A stretch of DNA of 64,000 nucleotides, taken from Frankia casuarinae. GTDB lineage: Bacteria > Actinomycetota > Actinomycetes > Frankiales > Frankiaceae. A program made the position numbers and the translations under genes. The stretch is from the NCBI RefSeq assembly GCF_000013345.1, contig NC_007777.1:248001-312000 (forward strand), given 5' to 3'. The notes under the pieces are model-generated. The model worked only from the letters and a program-made list of their open reading frames with translations. It made no database searches and had not been told where the DNA came from. This document shows positions 1 through 8,675 of this stretch, piece after piece (within the stretch, counting starts at the first letter, position 1; each line of letters opens with the position of its first letter).

Positions 1-108
1 CCAGCTGATCCCGACGCTCCCGGCTACGCCAAGACGTTGTTCAACCAGCTTGCCTGGTGGGCCGCCGCACTCCAGAAGGCACGCGCCGAGGTGCCCTACC
101 CTGACTAG
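1..108 (+). CDS. C-terminus of a probable NADPH-dependent FMN reductase-type flavoprotein (partial)
   Basis: Only the last 35 codons lie in the window, ending at a TAG at 106-108. The visible tail contains NQLAWWAAALQKAR, an amphipathic helix rich in Trp and Ala that resembles the end of small flavodoxin-fold NAD(P)H:FMN reductases. The fold and active site are outside the window, so the family call rests on this helix alone. The next gene lies on the opposite strand and converges on this one. Confidence 0.4.
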   Translation, partial: PADPDAPGYAKTLFNQLAWWAAALQKARAEVPYPD

Positions 109-255
109 TGTCTCGTGATGATGGGCCCGCAGGCCCCCTCCTCGCGCAGCTGATCGGTGAGCTGTCGACAACGGACCCCGCGGGCGTGCCGTCGGGCAGG
201 CCGACCGCGGCGCTGTGGACGTTGACGTGCATGACCCGGTTGGCCCCGTTCGGTG

Positions 256-930
256 TTACCGGCCGCCCGCGGCGCCGCGGCGGGCGAACTCCTCCTGGGT
301 GAGGTGTTCCGGGCAGTCGACCCGGATGTCGGACGGTCCGAGGCGGTAGTCGAAGAACGCGCAGCGGTGAACAGTGGGTTGGGCGTGGCGGGCGGGTCGG
401 GCGTGGCGGGGTGCGGGTTCGAAGTGCCGGCAGGTGGTGCACGCGCGCGTCACGCTGATCAGATGTTCGGCGTGCAGGCATTCCAGCAGGTCCAGGAGGG
501 TTGCGAGCAGGTGCTCGCCGTCCGGGCGGGGGATCCTGGAGGTCGCTACCTCGACCGGGGCGGTCCACCGGGAGACCGCGTGCGCGGTCCGTTGGCCGTC
601 GGCGGTGAGGTGTAGCCGGTAGTGACGCCGGTCGGCGGGGTCCTGCTGGCGGCCTACGAGCCCTTTGCGGCGCAGGGCCGCCACGGCGTCGCTGACGGTG
701 GGGTCGGCCACGTCGAGTTCACGTGCCAGCGCGCTGGTTCGGGCCGGCGGGGGTGGTCCCGCATAGATGCGGGCGAGGACCCGAAGCTGGGTGGGGGACA
801 GGTCGTGCGCCTCGGCCAGGCGGCGGGCGAGCACCTGCAGGGCCTCGCCGATCCGGTCGAGGGCGGCCACGATCTTCGCGTCGAGTCCGGGGTGGCGTTC
901 CTCGGGGGTGCCGGGCGGTCTCACGCGCAC
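256..930 (-). CDS. MarR-family transcriptional regulator with Cys/His-rich C-terminal extension
   Basis: Winged-helix regulator: the helix region LSPTQLRVLARIYAG, the recognition segment SALARELDVADPTVSDAVAAL and the wing GLVGRQQDPADRRHYRLHLT are typical of MarR. After the usual MarR length comes a tail of about 70 residues containing CTTC, HRC and DCPEH, spaced like a zinc or redox site; this part is atypical. The start is uncertain: the frame is open up to a TTG at 1059, and GTG codons at 930 and 924 are closer to where MarR homology begins. It is transcribed away from the monooxygenase operon, so control of that operon is likely, but this is inference from position. Confidence 0.75.
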   Translation of the reverse strand: MRVRPPGTPEERHPGLDAKIVAALDRIGEALQVLARRLAEAHDLSPTQLRVLARIYAGPPPPARTSALARELDVADPTVSDAVAALRRKGLVGRQQDPADRRHYRLHLTADGQRTAHAVSRWTAPVEVATSRIPRPDGEHLLATLLDLLECLHAEHLISVTRACTTCRHFEPAPRHARPARHAQPTVHRCAFFDYRLGPSDIRVDCPEHLTQEEFARRGAAGGR

Positions 931-1061
931 GGTCCGAACGCCGCGTGTATCGCCAGCACCGCTGCCTCCTGCCGTTGGGACTTTCCCGGGTTCGCGACGG
1001 CCGACCCGCCGCGAGGGTCGTAACGGGGAAGGTCGGAACCCGCGAGTGGACCTTAGCAATC

Positions 1062-1082
1062 CGATCCGCCCGGACCGGATCG
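1062..1082. promoter_or_regulatory. Candidate MarR operator (inverted repeat CGATCCG-N7-CGGATCG)
   Basis: A perfect 7-bp inverted repeat with a 7-nt spacer lies between the divergent marR and tmo genes, 10 nt upstream of the likely -35 box of the tmo promoter. Position and symmetry fit a repressor or activator site. No binding data; inferred. Confidence 0.4.
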
Positions 1083-1092
1083 TTAGGAGTCC

Positions 1093-1121
1093 TTGACATC
1101 AAAGGTCGTCCCGCACATAGT
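1093..1121 (+). promoter_or_regulatory. Likely sigma-70-type promoter of the tmo operon
   Basis: TTGACA at 1093-1098, a 17-nt spacer and CATAGT at 1116-1121. The predicted transcript has a leader of about 115 nt before the tmoA ATG at 1245. A perfect -35 hexamer is rare in DNA this GC-rich. Confidence 0.5.
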
Positions 1122-1244
1122 TCTCCTTGTCGACTGAAATTGTCGAGATAGCGGCCGATGCCGGGTTGGGCCGTGCGGCGCGGGAGCGTCGCCGGACCGG
1201 GCGGGTTCGGTCCGCGTCCGTGGGGGAACACCAAGGAGGCGAGC

Positions 1245-2768
1245 ATGCCGAAGCTTGCCCGCAGTGACTGGTACGACCTTGCCCGCGACACCAACTGGTC
1301 GTTTGGCTATGTGTCCGAGCAGGACGTCTTCCCAGAGGAGCTGTCGGGGACGGGCCGGGTCCCAGCCGAGGGGTGGCTGGCCTGGGACGAGCCATACAAG
1401 ATCACTTATCGGGAGTACGTGCACAACCAGGTGACGAAGGACACCACGACGTACTCGGTCAAGAACGCGATCGCCCGCTCGGCGCTGTTCGAGAAGCTCG
1501 ACCCGGGATGGAAGTCGGTGATCCTGGCGCACTACGGCGCGATCACGATGCCGGAGTACCTCGCCTCCATCGGTGAGGCGCGGATGGGCCGGTTCGGGCG
1601 GGCGGCGGCGTGGCGCAATACGGCGACGTTCGGCACGCTCGACGAGGTCCGGCACGGCCAGATCCAGGCGTTCTTCCCCTATGGGTTGATCGGGAAGGAG
1701 CCGCGGGCCGACTGGGCGCTCAAGGCGTTCCACACGAACGACTGGATCGTGCTCGCGGTCCGGCAGCTGTTCGACGACATGTTCGTCGCCAACGACGCGC
1801 TGTCGATCGCGCTGCAGCTCACCTTCACCCTTGAGACCGGTTTCACGAACCTGCAGTTCCTCGGCATGGCGGCCGACGCGATCAAGGTGGGCGACCTGGA
1901 GTTCGGATCGCTGATCTCCAGTATCCAGACGGACGAGGCCCGCCATGCCCAGCAGGGCGAGCCGACCATCAAGATCCTTGCCGAGGGCGGCCACAAGGAC
2001 TGGGGCCAGTTCCTCATCGATCACATGTTCTGGCGGTCATGGCGGGTGTTCGCGCTGCTGACCGGCCTGTCGATGGACTACTACACCCCGCTCGAGCATC
2101 GGACGATGTCGTTCAAGGAATTCATCGAAGAGTGGGTGATCAAGCAGTTCTCCGACCAGTTCCGGGACTTTGGCCTGGAGTATCCGTGGTACTGGGAGGA
2201 GTTCGTCAACGAACTCACCTGGTACCACCACGCGATTCACCTCGGGGTGTGGAACTGGCGGCCGACGGTCTGGTGGAACCCGGACGCCGGCGTCTCGGCG
2301 GACGAGCGGGTGTGGCTGGAGGAGAAGTACCCGGGCTGGAACCGCACGTTCGGCAAGTACTGGGATGCCATCGGCGACAACATCCGCGCGGGGAAGGTCG
2401 AGGCCACCTTCCCGGAGACGCTGCCGTTGGTGTGCAATCTGTGCCAGCTGCCGATCGTGCGGGCCGCCGGCGTGGAGGCCGGCGCGCTGGCCTCGGCCGC
2501 TCCGCTGCGCCACACCCACGGGGGCCGTGACTACCTGTTCTGCTCGGAACCCTGCAAGTGGATCTTCGCGCGGCGTCCGGAGCGGTTCGCCGGGCACCGG
2601 TCGCTGGTGGACCGGTTCCTCGCCGGCGAGATCAGCCCGCCCGACCTCGGCGGCGTGCTCGCCTACATGGGGCTGTCGCCGGCCGAGCAGGGACAGGATG
2701 CCACCGGCTACGCCTGGGCGCAGGCCGCGGCGGCGGGCGCAACCGGCGCCAGGGCGGCACGGCGATGA
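1245..2768 (+). CDS. tmoA: Toluene/alkene-type diiron monooxygenase, hydroxylase alpha subunit
   Basis: Catalytic subunit (507 aa) of a soluble diiron monooxygenase that uses O2 and electrons from the Rieske ferredoxin to hydroxylate or epoxidise an aromatic or alkene substrate. The iron ligands fall at E104, E134-x2-H137, E197 and E231-x2-H234, with T201 after the fourth ligand, the same numbering as toluene 4-monooxygenase TmoA. Of the residues that line the T4MO pocket, I100, A107, F176 and F205 are kept, while positions 103 and 196 are Pro and Leu. The C-terminal part carries paired CxxC-type motifs (CNLC and CSEPC). ATG 1245 is chosen because AAGGAGG lies at 1233-1239. First gene of a tight operon; the true substrate cannot be read from the sequence. 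Confidence 0.93.
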   Translation: MPKLARSDWYDLARDTNWSFGYVSEQDVFPEELSGTGRVPAEGWLAWDEPYKITYREYVHNQVTKDTTTYSVKNAIARSALFEKLDPGWKSVILAHYGAITMPEYLASIGEARMGRFGRAAAWRNTATFGTLDEVRHGQIQAFFPYGLIGKEPRADWALKAFHTNDWIVLAVRQLFDDMFVANDALSIALQLTFTLETGFTNLQFLGMAADAIKVGDLEFGSLISSIQTDEARHAQQGEPTIKILAEGGHKDWGQFLIDHMFWRSWRVFALLTGLSMDYYTPLEHRTMSFKEFIEEWVIKQFSDQFRDFGLEYPWYWEEFVNELTWYHHAIHLGVWNWRPTVWWNPDAGVSADERVWLEEKYPGWNRTFGKYWDAIGDNIRAGKVEATFPETLPLVCNLCQLPIVRAAGVEAGALASAAPLRHTHGGRDYLFCSEPCKWIFARRPERFAGHRSLVDRFLAGEISPPDLGGVLAYMGLSPAEQGQDATGYAWAQAAAAGATGARAARR

Positions 2769-2899
2769 CGTCTTGGGCACAGGTGACCCCCGGAGCGCGG
2801 GAGCACTGCCACGAGTACGTCCACGAGTACGTCCACGAGTACGTCCACGAGTACGTCCACGAGCACTCCGAGGGGGCCCGATGGCTCTGCTGCCGCTGA
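2765..2899 (+). CDS. Candidate small ORF with HEYV repeats, overlapping tmoA and tmoB
   Basis: A 44-codon frame starts at an ATG overlapping the tmoA stop (ATGA at 2765-2768) and runs 19 nt into tmoB. It encodes four tandem HEYV units followed by HEH, produced by a 12-bp DNA repeat, and ends WLCCR. The overlap is the type used for translational coupling, and the His-rich repeat could bind metal. No family is recognised. It may be only a repeat-expanded spacer that happens to be open. Confidence 0.3.
   Translation: MTSWAQVTPGAREHCHEYVHEYVHEYVHEYVHEHSEGARWLCCR
2809..2856 (+). repeat. 12-bp tandem repeat, four copies, between tmoA and tmoB
   Basis: Four perfect copies of CCACGAGTACGT. The unit is a multiple of three, so the small ORF frame stays open whatever the copy number. 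Confidence 0.95.
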
Positions 2900-3129
2900 G
2901 CGCGGTTTTCGAACACGACTTCGTGTCGCTGCTGGTGGCGGTGGACGACGCCGACACCGTCGAGGTCGTCGGCCAAAAGATCGCTCACCACGTTGTGGGC
3001 CGGCGTCTGCCGGCCAGCGACGCGCCGGTGGGGATCCGCCACAACGGTCAGGTGCTCGCCCGCGAGGCGCGCATCGGCGAGGCCGGCGTCGGCCCGCTCG
3101 ACCATGTCGAAGCCTTCTTCGATGAGTAG
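2881..3129 (+). CDS. tmoB: Diiron monooxygenase gamma subunit (TmoB-like)
   Basis: An 82-aa protein starting MALLPLSAVFEHDFV and ending in DHVEAFFDE, matching the small ubiquitin-like gamma subunit of toluene monooxygenase hydroxylases. It packs on the alpha-beta dimer and does not carry iron. GAGGGGG just upstream serves as ribosome binding site. The gene sits in the expected place between tmoA and tmoC, and its end overlaps the tmoC start by 8 nt. Confidence 0.88.
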   Translation: MALLPLSAVFEHDFVSLLVAVDDADTVEVVGQKIAHHVVGRRLPASDAPVGIRHNGQVLAREARIGEAGVGPLDHVEAFFDE

Positions 3130-3547
3130 CGCGTCGGCGGGTGGTGCGTCGGCGGGTGGCACCACAGTGGCGTGGACCGACGTCGCCTCGCTGGACGAGG
3201 TGTGGGAAGGCGATGTGCTCGAGGTGACCGCGGGCGCCGAGCAGGTGCTGCTGGCACACCTGCCCGGCGGGGCGCTACGGGCGTACCAGGCGGTGTGCCC
3301 GCACTCGCGGTTCCCGCTGGTCAACGGCGCCGTCGAGGACGGGGTGCTCACCTGCGCCGCGCATCATTGGGAGTTCGACCTGGCGACCGGCGAGAGCCTC
3401 AACCCGAGCGACTGCCGGCTGTACAGCTTCCCGGTGCGCGCCGACGGCGAGCGGATCATTGTCGGGATCCCACCCGACGGCCGACGTCACTACCACCGCT
3501 GCCGTGGCGATGCGACCGCGGCCCCGACGGGGAGACGATTTTCATGA
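3122..3547 (+). CDS. tmoC: Rieske [2Fe-2S] ferredoxin of the monooxygenase (TmoC-like)
   Basis: A 141-aa Rieske ferredoxin that passes electrons to the diiron hydroxylase. Cluster ligands are C59-P-H61 and C78-x2-H81. The family is usually about 110 aa; here there are an Ala/Gly/Ser-rich N-terminal extension of roughly 15 residues and a basic tail of about 25 residues. The start ATG overlaps the end of tmoB and the stop overlaps the tmoD start (ATGA). The NADH reductase that should feed it is not encoded in the operon. Confidence 0.9.
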   Translation: MSSASAGGASAGGTTVAWTDVASLDEVWEGDVLEVTAGAEQVLLAHLPGGALRAYQAVCPHSRFPLVNGAVEDGVLTCAAHHWEFDLATGESLNPSDCRLYSFPVRADGERIIVGIPPDGRRHYHRCRGDATAAPTGRRFS

Positions 3548-3849
3548 CCGCCGACTCCAGCCGCCTGGTAGGCCCCATCGTCCGCGGATTCGATCCGGAC
3601 GTCGTCGAGGCACTGCACGCCGCGATCGAGAAGGACAACCCCGACCAGACGCTGGTCGTGGAGGACCGCAACGGCTACGTGCGCATCAACGCGCCCCGCT
3701 TCCTGCGGGTCACCCGCACCAGCCTGGAGGAGGCCGCCGGCCGGTCCGTCCCGCTCGCCACCCTCGAACCCGCCCTCGCCGGCTTTGCCGGGCGGATGCG
3801 GTACGTGAGCGACGACGAACTCGTCTGGTACCTGGACCGGAAGGACTGA
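3544..3849 (+). CDS. tmoD: Monooxygenase coupling/effector protein (TmoD/MmoB-like)
   Basis: A 101-aa cofactorless effector protein that binds the hydroxylase and tunes access to the diiron centre. The segment VGPIVRGFDPDVVEALHAAI near the N-terminus and the end DELVWYLDRKD match the MmoB/DmpM/TmoD family. Its ATG overlaps the tmoC stop by 4 nt, and tmoE starts 2 nt after its stop. Confidence 0.9.
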   Translation: MTADSSRLVGPIVRGFDPDVVEALHAAIEKDNPDQTLVVEDRNGYVRINAPRFLRVTRTSLEEAAGRSVPLATLEPALAGFAGRMRYVSDDELVWYLDRKD

Positions 3850-3851
3850 GG

Positions 3852-4877
3852 ATGACCACCTCCCCCACGGCGAGGCCTCTGCGCACCTGGAGTGTGTTCG
3901 ACGGGGCCCGCCGCAAGCCCAACGAGTACGAGACCGTCACCGGCCACTTCCACTACCACTTCGGGCGGCAGCCGGCCCCGTTCGACCTTGATCCCAACAG
4001 TCCGATCAACCGGTGGTACCTGCGCTACCGCGAGGGCTCGCCGCTGCGGGGCGTGGACTGGGAGGAGTTCCGCGACCCCGCCCAGCTCAACTACCGCCGC
4101 TACATCGCCCTGCAGCACGACCGGGAGATCTACGCCGAAGGTGTCGTCGACCACTTCGAGGCCCTCGATGCGGATGCCGGCCTGGACCCGGTCTGGGTGG
4201 GCGTCCTCGCGCGGCTTTACCTGCCCGCCCGCTACCTGTTCCACGTGCTGCAGATCACCAGCCTGTACGTCGGCCAACTCGGACCCAGCGCCTACGTCAG
4301 CAACGCCGCGTTCTTCCAGGCCGCCGACGAACTGCGCGCTCTGCAGTGGATCGCCTACCGGGCCAAGGCGCTGTCGTTGGTCCACGGCGCCGACCTCGCC
4401 GACAGCCGGGTCACCCGACGGTTCTGGGAAGACGACCCGGCCTGGCAACCCGCCCGAGAGGCGCTGGAGCGGTTGCTGGTCGCCTACGACTGGGCGGAGG
4501 CCTTCACGGCACTGAACCTCGTCGTCAAGCCGGCGCTCGACACCCTGCTCAAGACCGCCCTCGCCGATCTCGCGGACGCCAACGGCGACGGCCTGACCGC
4601 CCAGCTGCTGCGCGAGTCCGGCGTCGACGGCGCCCGCAGCCGGGCGTGGAGCGCGGCCCTGGCCCGCCACGCCATCGCCGGACGCCCCGACAACGCCGCG
4701 GTTCTCGCCGCCTGGGAAGAAAACTGGCGCCCCCGCGCGGAGAAGGCCGTCGCGGGCTTGGCGGCCCTGTTCGACAATGCCCCGAACCCGGCCAGCCCGG
4801 CCGAGGTCGCCACCACCGTCGCCGCGACCACCGCGGCGTTCCGTGCCTCCTGGACCGGCACGGCGGATCCTGCCTGA
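3852..4877 (+). CDS. tmoE: Diiron monooxygenase hydroxylase beta subunit (TmoE-like)
   Basis: A 341-aa beta subunit of the hydroxylase. It is related to the alpha subunit fold but lacks the iron-binding EExxH motifs, as expected. The N-terminal motif RRKPNEYETVT and the region YLPARYLFHVLQITSLYVGQL are characteristic. Together with TmoA and TmoB it forms the (alpha-beta-gamma)2 hydroxylase. The stop codon lies inside a 19-bp direct duplication (4862-4880 and 4881-4899). No reductase gene follows. Confidence 0.92.
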   Translation: MTTSPTARPLRTWSVFDGARRKPNEYETVTGHFHYHFGRQPAPFDLDPNSPINRWYLRYREGSPLRGVDWEEFRDPAQLNYRRYIALQHDREIYAEGVVDHFEALDADAGLDPVWVGVLARLYLPARYLFHVLQITSLYVGQLGPSAYVSNAAFFQAADELRALQWIAYRAKALSLVHGADLADSRVTRRFWEDDPAWQPAREALERLLVAYDWAEAFTALNLVVKPALDTLLKTALADLADANGDGLTAQLLRESGVDGARSRAWSAALARHAIAGRPDNAAVLAAWEENWRPRAEKAVAGLAALFDNAPNPASPAEVATTVAATTAAFRASWTGTADPA

Positions 4878-4937
4878 ACCGGCGGATCCCGCCTGAACCT
4901 CCGGCCTCCACCACCGATCCGCCCCCGGGAAGGACCC

Positions 4938-5426
4938 ATGTCCGTCACCGACGACTACCTGACCAACAACGCCGCCTACGCGAAGACCTTCGCCGGGCCG
5001 CTTCCGCTGCCGCCGTCCAAGCACATCGCCGCCGTCGCCTGCATGGACGCACGGCTCAACGTCTACGCGATCCTTGGCCTGGGCGACGGCGAGGCTCACG
5101 TCATCCGCAACGCCGGCGGCGTCGTCACCGACGACGAGATCCGTTCCCTCGCGATCAGCCAGCGCCTGCTCGGCACCCGCGAGATCATCCTGATCCACCA
5201 CACCGACTGCGGCATGCTGACCTTCACCGACGACGATTTTAAACGCTCGATCCAGGACGAGACCGGGATCAAACCAGAATGGGCCGTGGAGTCGTTTACC
5301 GACCTGGCCGAAGACATACGCCAGTCGATTGCGCGGATCAAGGCGAGCCCGTTCATCCCGCATACCGACGCCATCCGCGGCTTCATCTTCGATGTTGCCA
5401 CCGGACTGCTCACCGAAGTCGCGTGA
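4938..5426 (+). CDS. Beta-class carbonic anhydrase
   Basis: A 162-aa enzyme interconverting CO2 and bicarbonate. Zinc ligands are C35, H88 and C91 (CMDAR with catalytic D37-R39, and HHTDCGM). Length and motifs match the short actinobacterial beta-carbonic anhydrases of the Rv1284 type. GGAAGGA precedes the ATG. It lies 60 nt after tmoE on the same strand with no evident terminator, so co-transcription with the monooxygenase is possible. Confidence 0.92.
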   Translation: MSVTDDYLTNNAAYAKTFAGPLPLPPSKHIAAVACMDARLNVYAILGLGDGEAHVIRNAGGVVTDDEIRSLAISQRLLGTREIILIHHTDCGMLTFTDDDFKRSIQDETGIKPEWAVESFTDLAEDIRQSIARIKASPFIPHTDAIRGFIFDVATGLLTEVA

Positions 5427-5499
5427 TATCCGCCTGCCGCACCCTGCTGTTCAGCGCCTTCGAGTATCGACTCACCATTACCGGCATCATCATCGGTTC

Positions 5500-5550
5500 T
5501 TTCTGACGGCACCGTATTTCTGACGATGCCGTATTTCTGGCGGCACCGGG
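5500..5550 (+). repeat. 17-bp tandem repeat, three copies
   Basis: Three degenerate copies of TTTCTGACGGCACCGTA lie in the convergent gap between carbonic anhydrase and tex. The rest of the gap (5551-5700) contains a long GC-rich imperfect inverted repeat that could terminate both genes. Confidence 0.8.
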
Positions 5551-5700
5551 CTTCGCCCGCCGTCGGGGTGCTTCGGGGATCCGTACCGTCGATCCGCGAA
5601 GCACCCTGGGGGCCAGGTGGGTGGGGTCGGTGGGCGGCACCGGAGCCGGTGATTCCCACCGGCCCGACCCACCGGCCCCACCCGTCACCTGGTCAGTGGG

Positions 5701-8295
5701 TCAGCCGCGCTTGCGGCCGGACTCACCGAGAGTGATCTGGTCGCCGTTGACGATGCCGGCCCGGCGCAGCGCCTCGGCGATCGCGCCGTCCGGCACGCTG
5801 GATCCACCGCGGCCACCGGAACCGTTCCTGCCACCGGCACCGCGCCCGCCGGCACCACCGGCACCGCGCCCGCCGGCACCACCGCGTTCGCCACTCGCGG
5901 TGCCCCGGCCGCCATTCCGCCGATCACCATGATCACGGCTTCCGCCGCGTCCGGCGCCCGCACTCGCGGTGCCCCGGCCGCCATTCCGCCGATCACCATG
6001 ATCACGGCTTCCGCCGCGTCCGGCGCCCGCACCCGCGGCTCCCCGCCGGTCACCCTCGCCGTCCCGGCGGCCCGGGCCCCCGGCACCGGCCTCGTCGTCC
6101 AGCCGCAGCGTCAGCGAGATCCGCTTGCGGGGGATGTCGACGTCGAGAACCTTCACCGTCACGATGTCGCCGGGCTTGACGACCTCGCGCGGATCGCTGA
6201 CGAAGTTCTTCGACATCGCCGACACGTGCACCAGGCCGTCCTGGTGAACGCCGATGTCGACGAAGGCCCCGAACGCGGCGACGTTCGTGACGGTCCCCTC
6301 CAGGGTCATGCCGGGGACCAGGTCCGCGAGCGTCTCGATCCCCTCGGTGAATGCCGCCGTCCTGAAGGCCGGCCGCGGGTCACGGCCGGGCTTCTCCAAC
6401 TCGGCGAGGATGTCGGTGACGGTCGGCAGGCCGAAGGTGTCGTCGACGAACTCGCTCGGCTTCAGGGCTCGCAGGACCGCCCCGTTGCCGATGAGGGAGC
6501 CGAGGTCGCCGCTGGTCGCCGCGAGGATGCGCCGCACCACCGGGTAGGACTCGGGGTGCACGCTGGAGGCATCCAGCGGGTCGTCCCCGTCGGGGATGCG
6601 CAGGAAGCCGGCGCACTGCTCGAACGCCTTCGGCCCGAGGCGGGGGACGTCCTTCAGGGCGGCCCTGGTCTGGAACGGCCCGTGCGTGTCGCGGTGGCGC
6701 ACCACGCTCTCCGCGAGGCTCGCCCCGATTCCGGACACCCGGGTCAGCAGCGGGGCGGACGCGGTGTTGACGTCCACCCCCACCGCGTTCACGCAGTCCT
6801 CGACCACCGCGTCCAGGGACGACGACAGCCGGGACTCGGACAGGTCGTGCTGGTACTGCCCAACCCCGATCGATTTCGGGTCGATCTTCACCAGCTCCGC
6901 GAGCGGGTCCTGCAGCCGCCGGGCGATCGACACGGCCCCGCGCAGTGAGACGTCGAGCCCCGGAAGCTCCGCCGCGGCGTAGGCGGACGCCGAGTACACC
7001 GACGCCCCCGCCTCCGAGACCGTCACCTTCGTCAGCGACAGCTCCGAGTGCCGGCGGATGAGGTCCTCGGCGAGCTTGTCGGTCTCCCGGGAGGCCGTCC
7101 CGTTCCCGATCGAGATCAGGTCGACGCGATGCTCCCGGGCGAGCCGGGCCAGGGTGGCGATCGACTCGTCCCACCGCCGCGCCGGGACGTGCGGATGAAT
7201 GGTGTCGGTGGCGACCACCTTGCCGGTCGGGTCGACCACGGCGACCTTCACTCCGGTGCGGTACCCCGGGTCGAGACCCATGGTCGCCCGGGTTCCGGCC
7301 GGCGCCGCGAGCAGCAGGTCACGCAGGTTCGCCGCGAACACCCGCACGGCGGTGTCCTCGGCGGCCGTCCACAGCCGCATCCGTAGATCGATGCCGAGGT
7401 GCACGAGGATGCGGGTGCGCCAGGCCCAGCGGACCGTGTCGAGGAGCCACCGGTCCGCCGGTCGGCCCGCGTCGGAGATCCCGAACGCCTCGGCGATCCG
7501 CGTCTCGTAGTCGGTCGGCCCGGGCGGCGGGGCGGCGTCCGGCTCCGCCGGCACGTCCGGTTCGAGGGTCAGGTCGAGGATCTCCTCCTTTTCCCCCCGG
7601 AACGCCGCGAGGATGCGGTGCGACGGCAACGAGGTGAACGGCTCCGAGAAGTCGAAGTAGTCCGAGAACTTCGCCCCCGCCTCCTCCTTGCCCTCCCGGA
7701 CCCGGGATACCAGGACACCACGCGACCACATCCGCTCGCGCAGCGTGCCGATCAGGTCGGCGTCCTCGGCGAACCGTTCGACGAGGATCGCCCGCGCCCC
7801 CTCCAGCGCGGCACCCGCGTCGGCCACACCCTTCTCCGGATCGACGTAGGCCGTCGCCGTGGCGTACGGGTCGAGCGAGGGGTCGCCCAGCAGGCTCTCC
7901 GCCAGCGGTTCGAGGCCGGCCTCCCGGGCGATCTGCGCCCTGGTCCGCCGCTTCGGCTTGAAGGGCAGGTAGATGTCCTCCAACCGGGCCTTGGAGTCGG
8001 CGGCGAGGATCTGCGCCTCCAGGGCGTCGTCCAGCTTGCCCTGCGACCGGATCGATTCGAGGATCGCGGCGCGCCGATCCTCCAGCTCCCGCAGGTAACG
8101 CAGCCGTTCCTCCAGCGTGCGCAGCTGCGTGTCGTCGAGGGTGCCGGTCGCCTCCTTGCGGTAGCGGGCGATGAAGGGCACGGTGGCACCACCGTCGAGC
8201 AGGTCGACCGCCGCCGTCACCTGCCCCTGGCGCACGCCGAGCTCCTCGGCGATCCGCTGATGGATGGAACGCTGCGGGACAGATGTCGTCGTCAC
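5701..8295 (-). CDS. tex: Tex-family transcription accessory protein (S1 RNA-binding)
   Basis: An 864-aa cytoplasmic nucleic-acid-binding protein. In order: N-terminal Tex helical region, YqgF/RNase-H-like domain ([17 protein letters not shown] near residue 345), helix-hairpin-helix repeats, and an S1 domain ([28 protein letters not shown] near residue 660). An Arg/Gly-rich tail of about 130 residues follows and contains a perfect 23-residue repeat. Tex is usually about 750-800 aa, so the tail is an extension. It probably acts in transcription quality control and RNA binding. Confidence 0.95.
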   Translation of the reverse strand: MTTTSVPQRSIHQRIAEELGVRQGQVTAAVDLLDGGATVPFIARYRKEATGTLDDTQLRTLEERLRYLRELEDRRAAILESIRSQGKLDDALEAQILAADSKARLEDIYLPFKPKRRTRAQIAREAGLEPLAESLLGDPSLDPYATATAYVDPEKGVADAGAALEGARAILVERFAEDADLIGTLRERMWSRGVLVSRVREGKEEAGAKFSDYFDFSEPFTSLPSHRILAAFRGEKEEILDLTLEPDVPAEPDAAPPPGPTDYETRIAEAFGISDAGRPADRWLLDTVRWAWRTRILVHLGIDLRMRLWTAAEDTAVRVFAANLRDLLLAAPAGTRATMGLDPGYRTGVKVAVVDPTGKVVATDTIHPHVPARRWDESIATLARLAREHRVDLISIGNGTASRETDKLAEDLIRRHSELSLTKVTVSEAGASVYSASAYAAAELPGLDVSLRGAVSIARRLQDPLAELVKIDPKSIGVGQYQHDLSESRLSSSLDAVVEDCVNAVGVDVNTASAPLLTRVSGIGASLAESVVRHRDTHGPFQTRAALKDVPRLGPKAFEQCAGFLRIPDGDDPLDASSVHPESYPVVRRILAATSGDLGSLIGNGAVLRALKPSEFVDDTFGLPTVTDILAELEKPGRDPRPAFRTAAFTEGIETLADLVPGMTLEGTVTNVAAFGAFVDIGVHQDGLVHVSAMSKNFVSDPREVVKPGDIVTVKVLDVDIPRKRISLTLRLDDEAGAGGPGRRDGEGDRRGAAGAGAGRGGSRDHGDRRNGGRGTASAGAGRGGSRDHGDRRNGGRGTASGERGGAGGRGAGGAGGRGAGGRNGSGGRGGSSVPDGAIAEALRRAGIVNGDQITLGESGRKRG
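5892..6029 (-). repeat. 69-bp direct duplication in the tex Arg/Gly tail
   Basis: Two adjacent copies of a 69-bp unit, 23 codons each, encode the [17 protein letters not shown] segment twice. The reading frame is kept. Confidence 0.9.
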
Positions 8296-8675
8296 AATCC
8301 CTGATCCGCCTTCTCGTCGATCTTCGGTCGCCGGGCCGGGGTCGGCCGCGTCGTCGCTCGGGCGCCGCGCGGTGAGACCCGCGCCGACGCCCTGACTGCG
8401 AGACTACGGGTGATCACGAGGTTTTCCGCCCGCGGGCGGCGGTCCCGGTGCGCGTTCCCGCGTTCCCGCGTTCCCGCGGCCTCCTGGTCTCGAGCGCCGG
8501 CCTCCTGGTCTCGGGCATCGTCCCCGCGTGGCGCGGTCACGGCGGCGACCGGCCCGGCCCGGCGTGGTCCGCCCGGCCGGAGAACCGGTTCCGGGCTGGT
8601 CGGGTCGTTTCCGCTACCAGCTCTGACGAGCTGGGCGGTCTGATTGCGTTGCGGGGTATATCCCATTGGTTCGGC

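Noticed and set aside
2037-2957. Large antisense frames inside tmoA and other GC-rich genes
   Set aside because: Typical shadows caused by high GC at third positions; no motifs or start signals.
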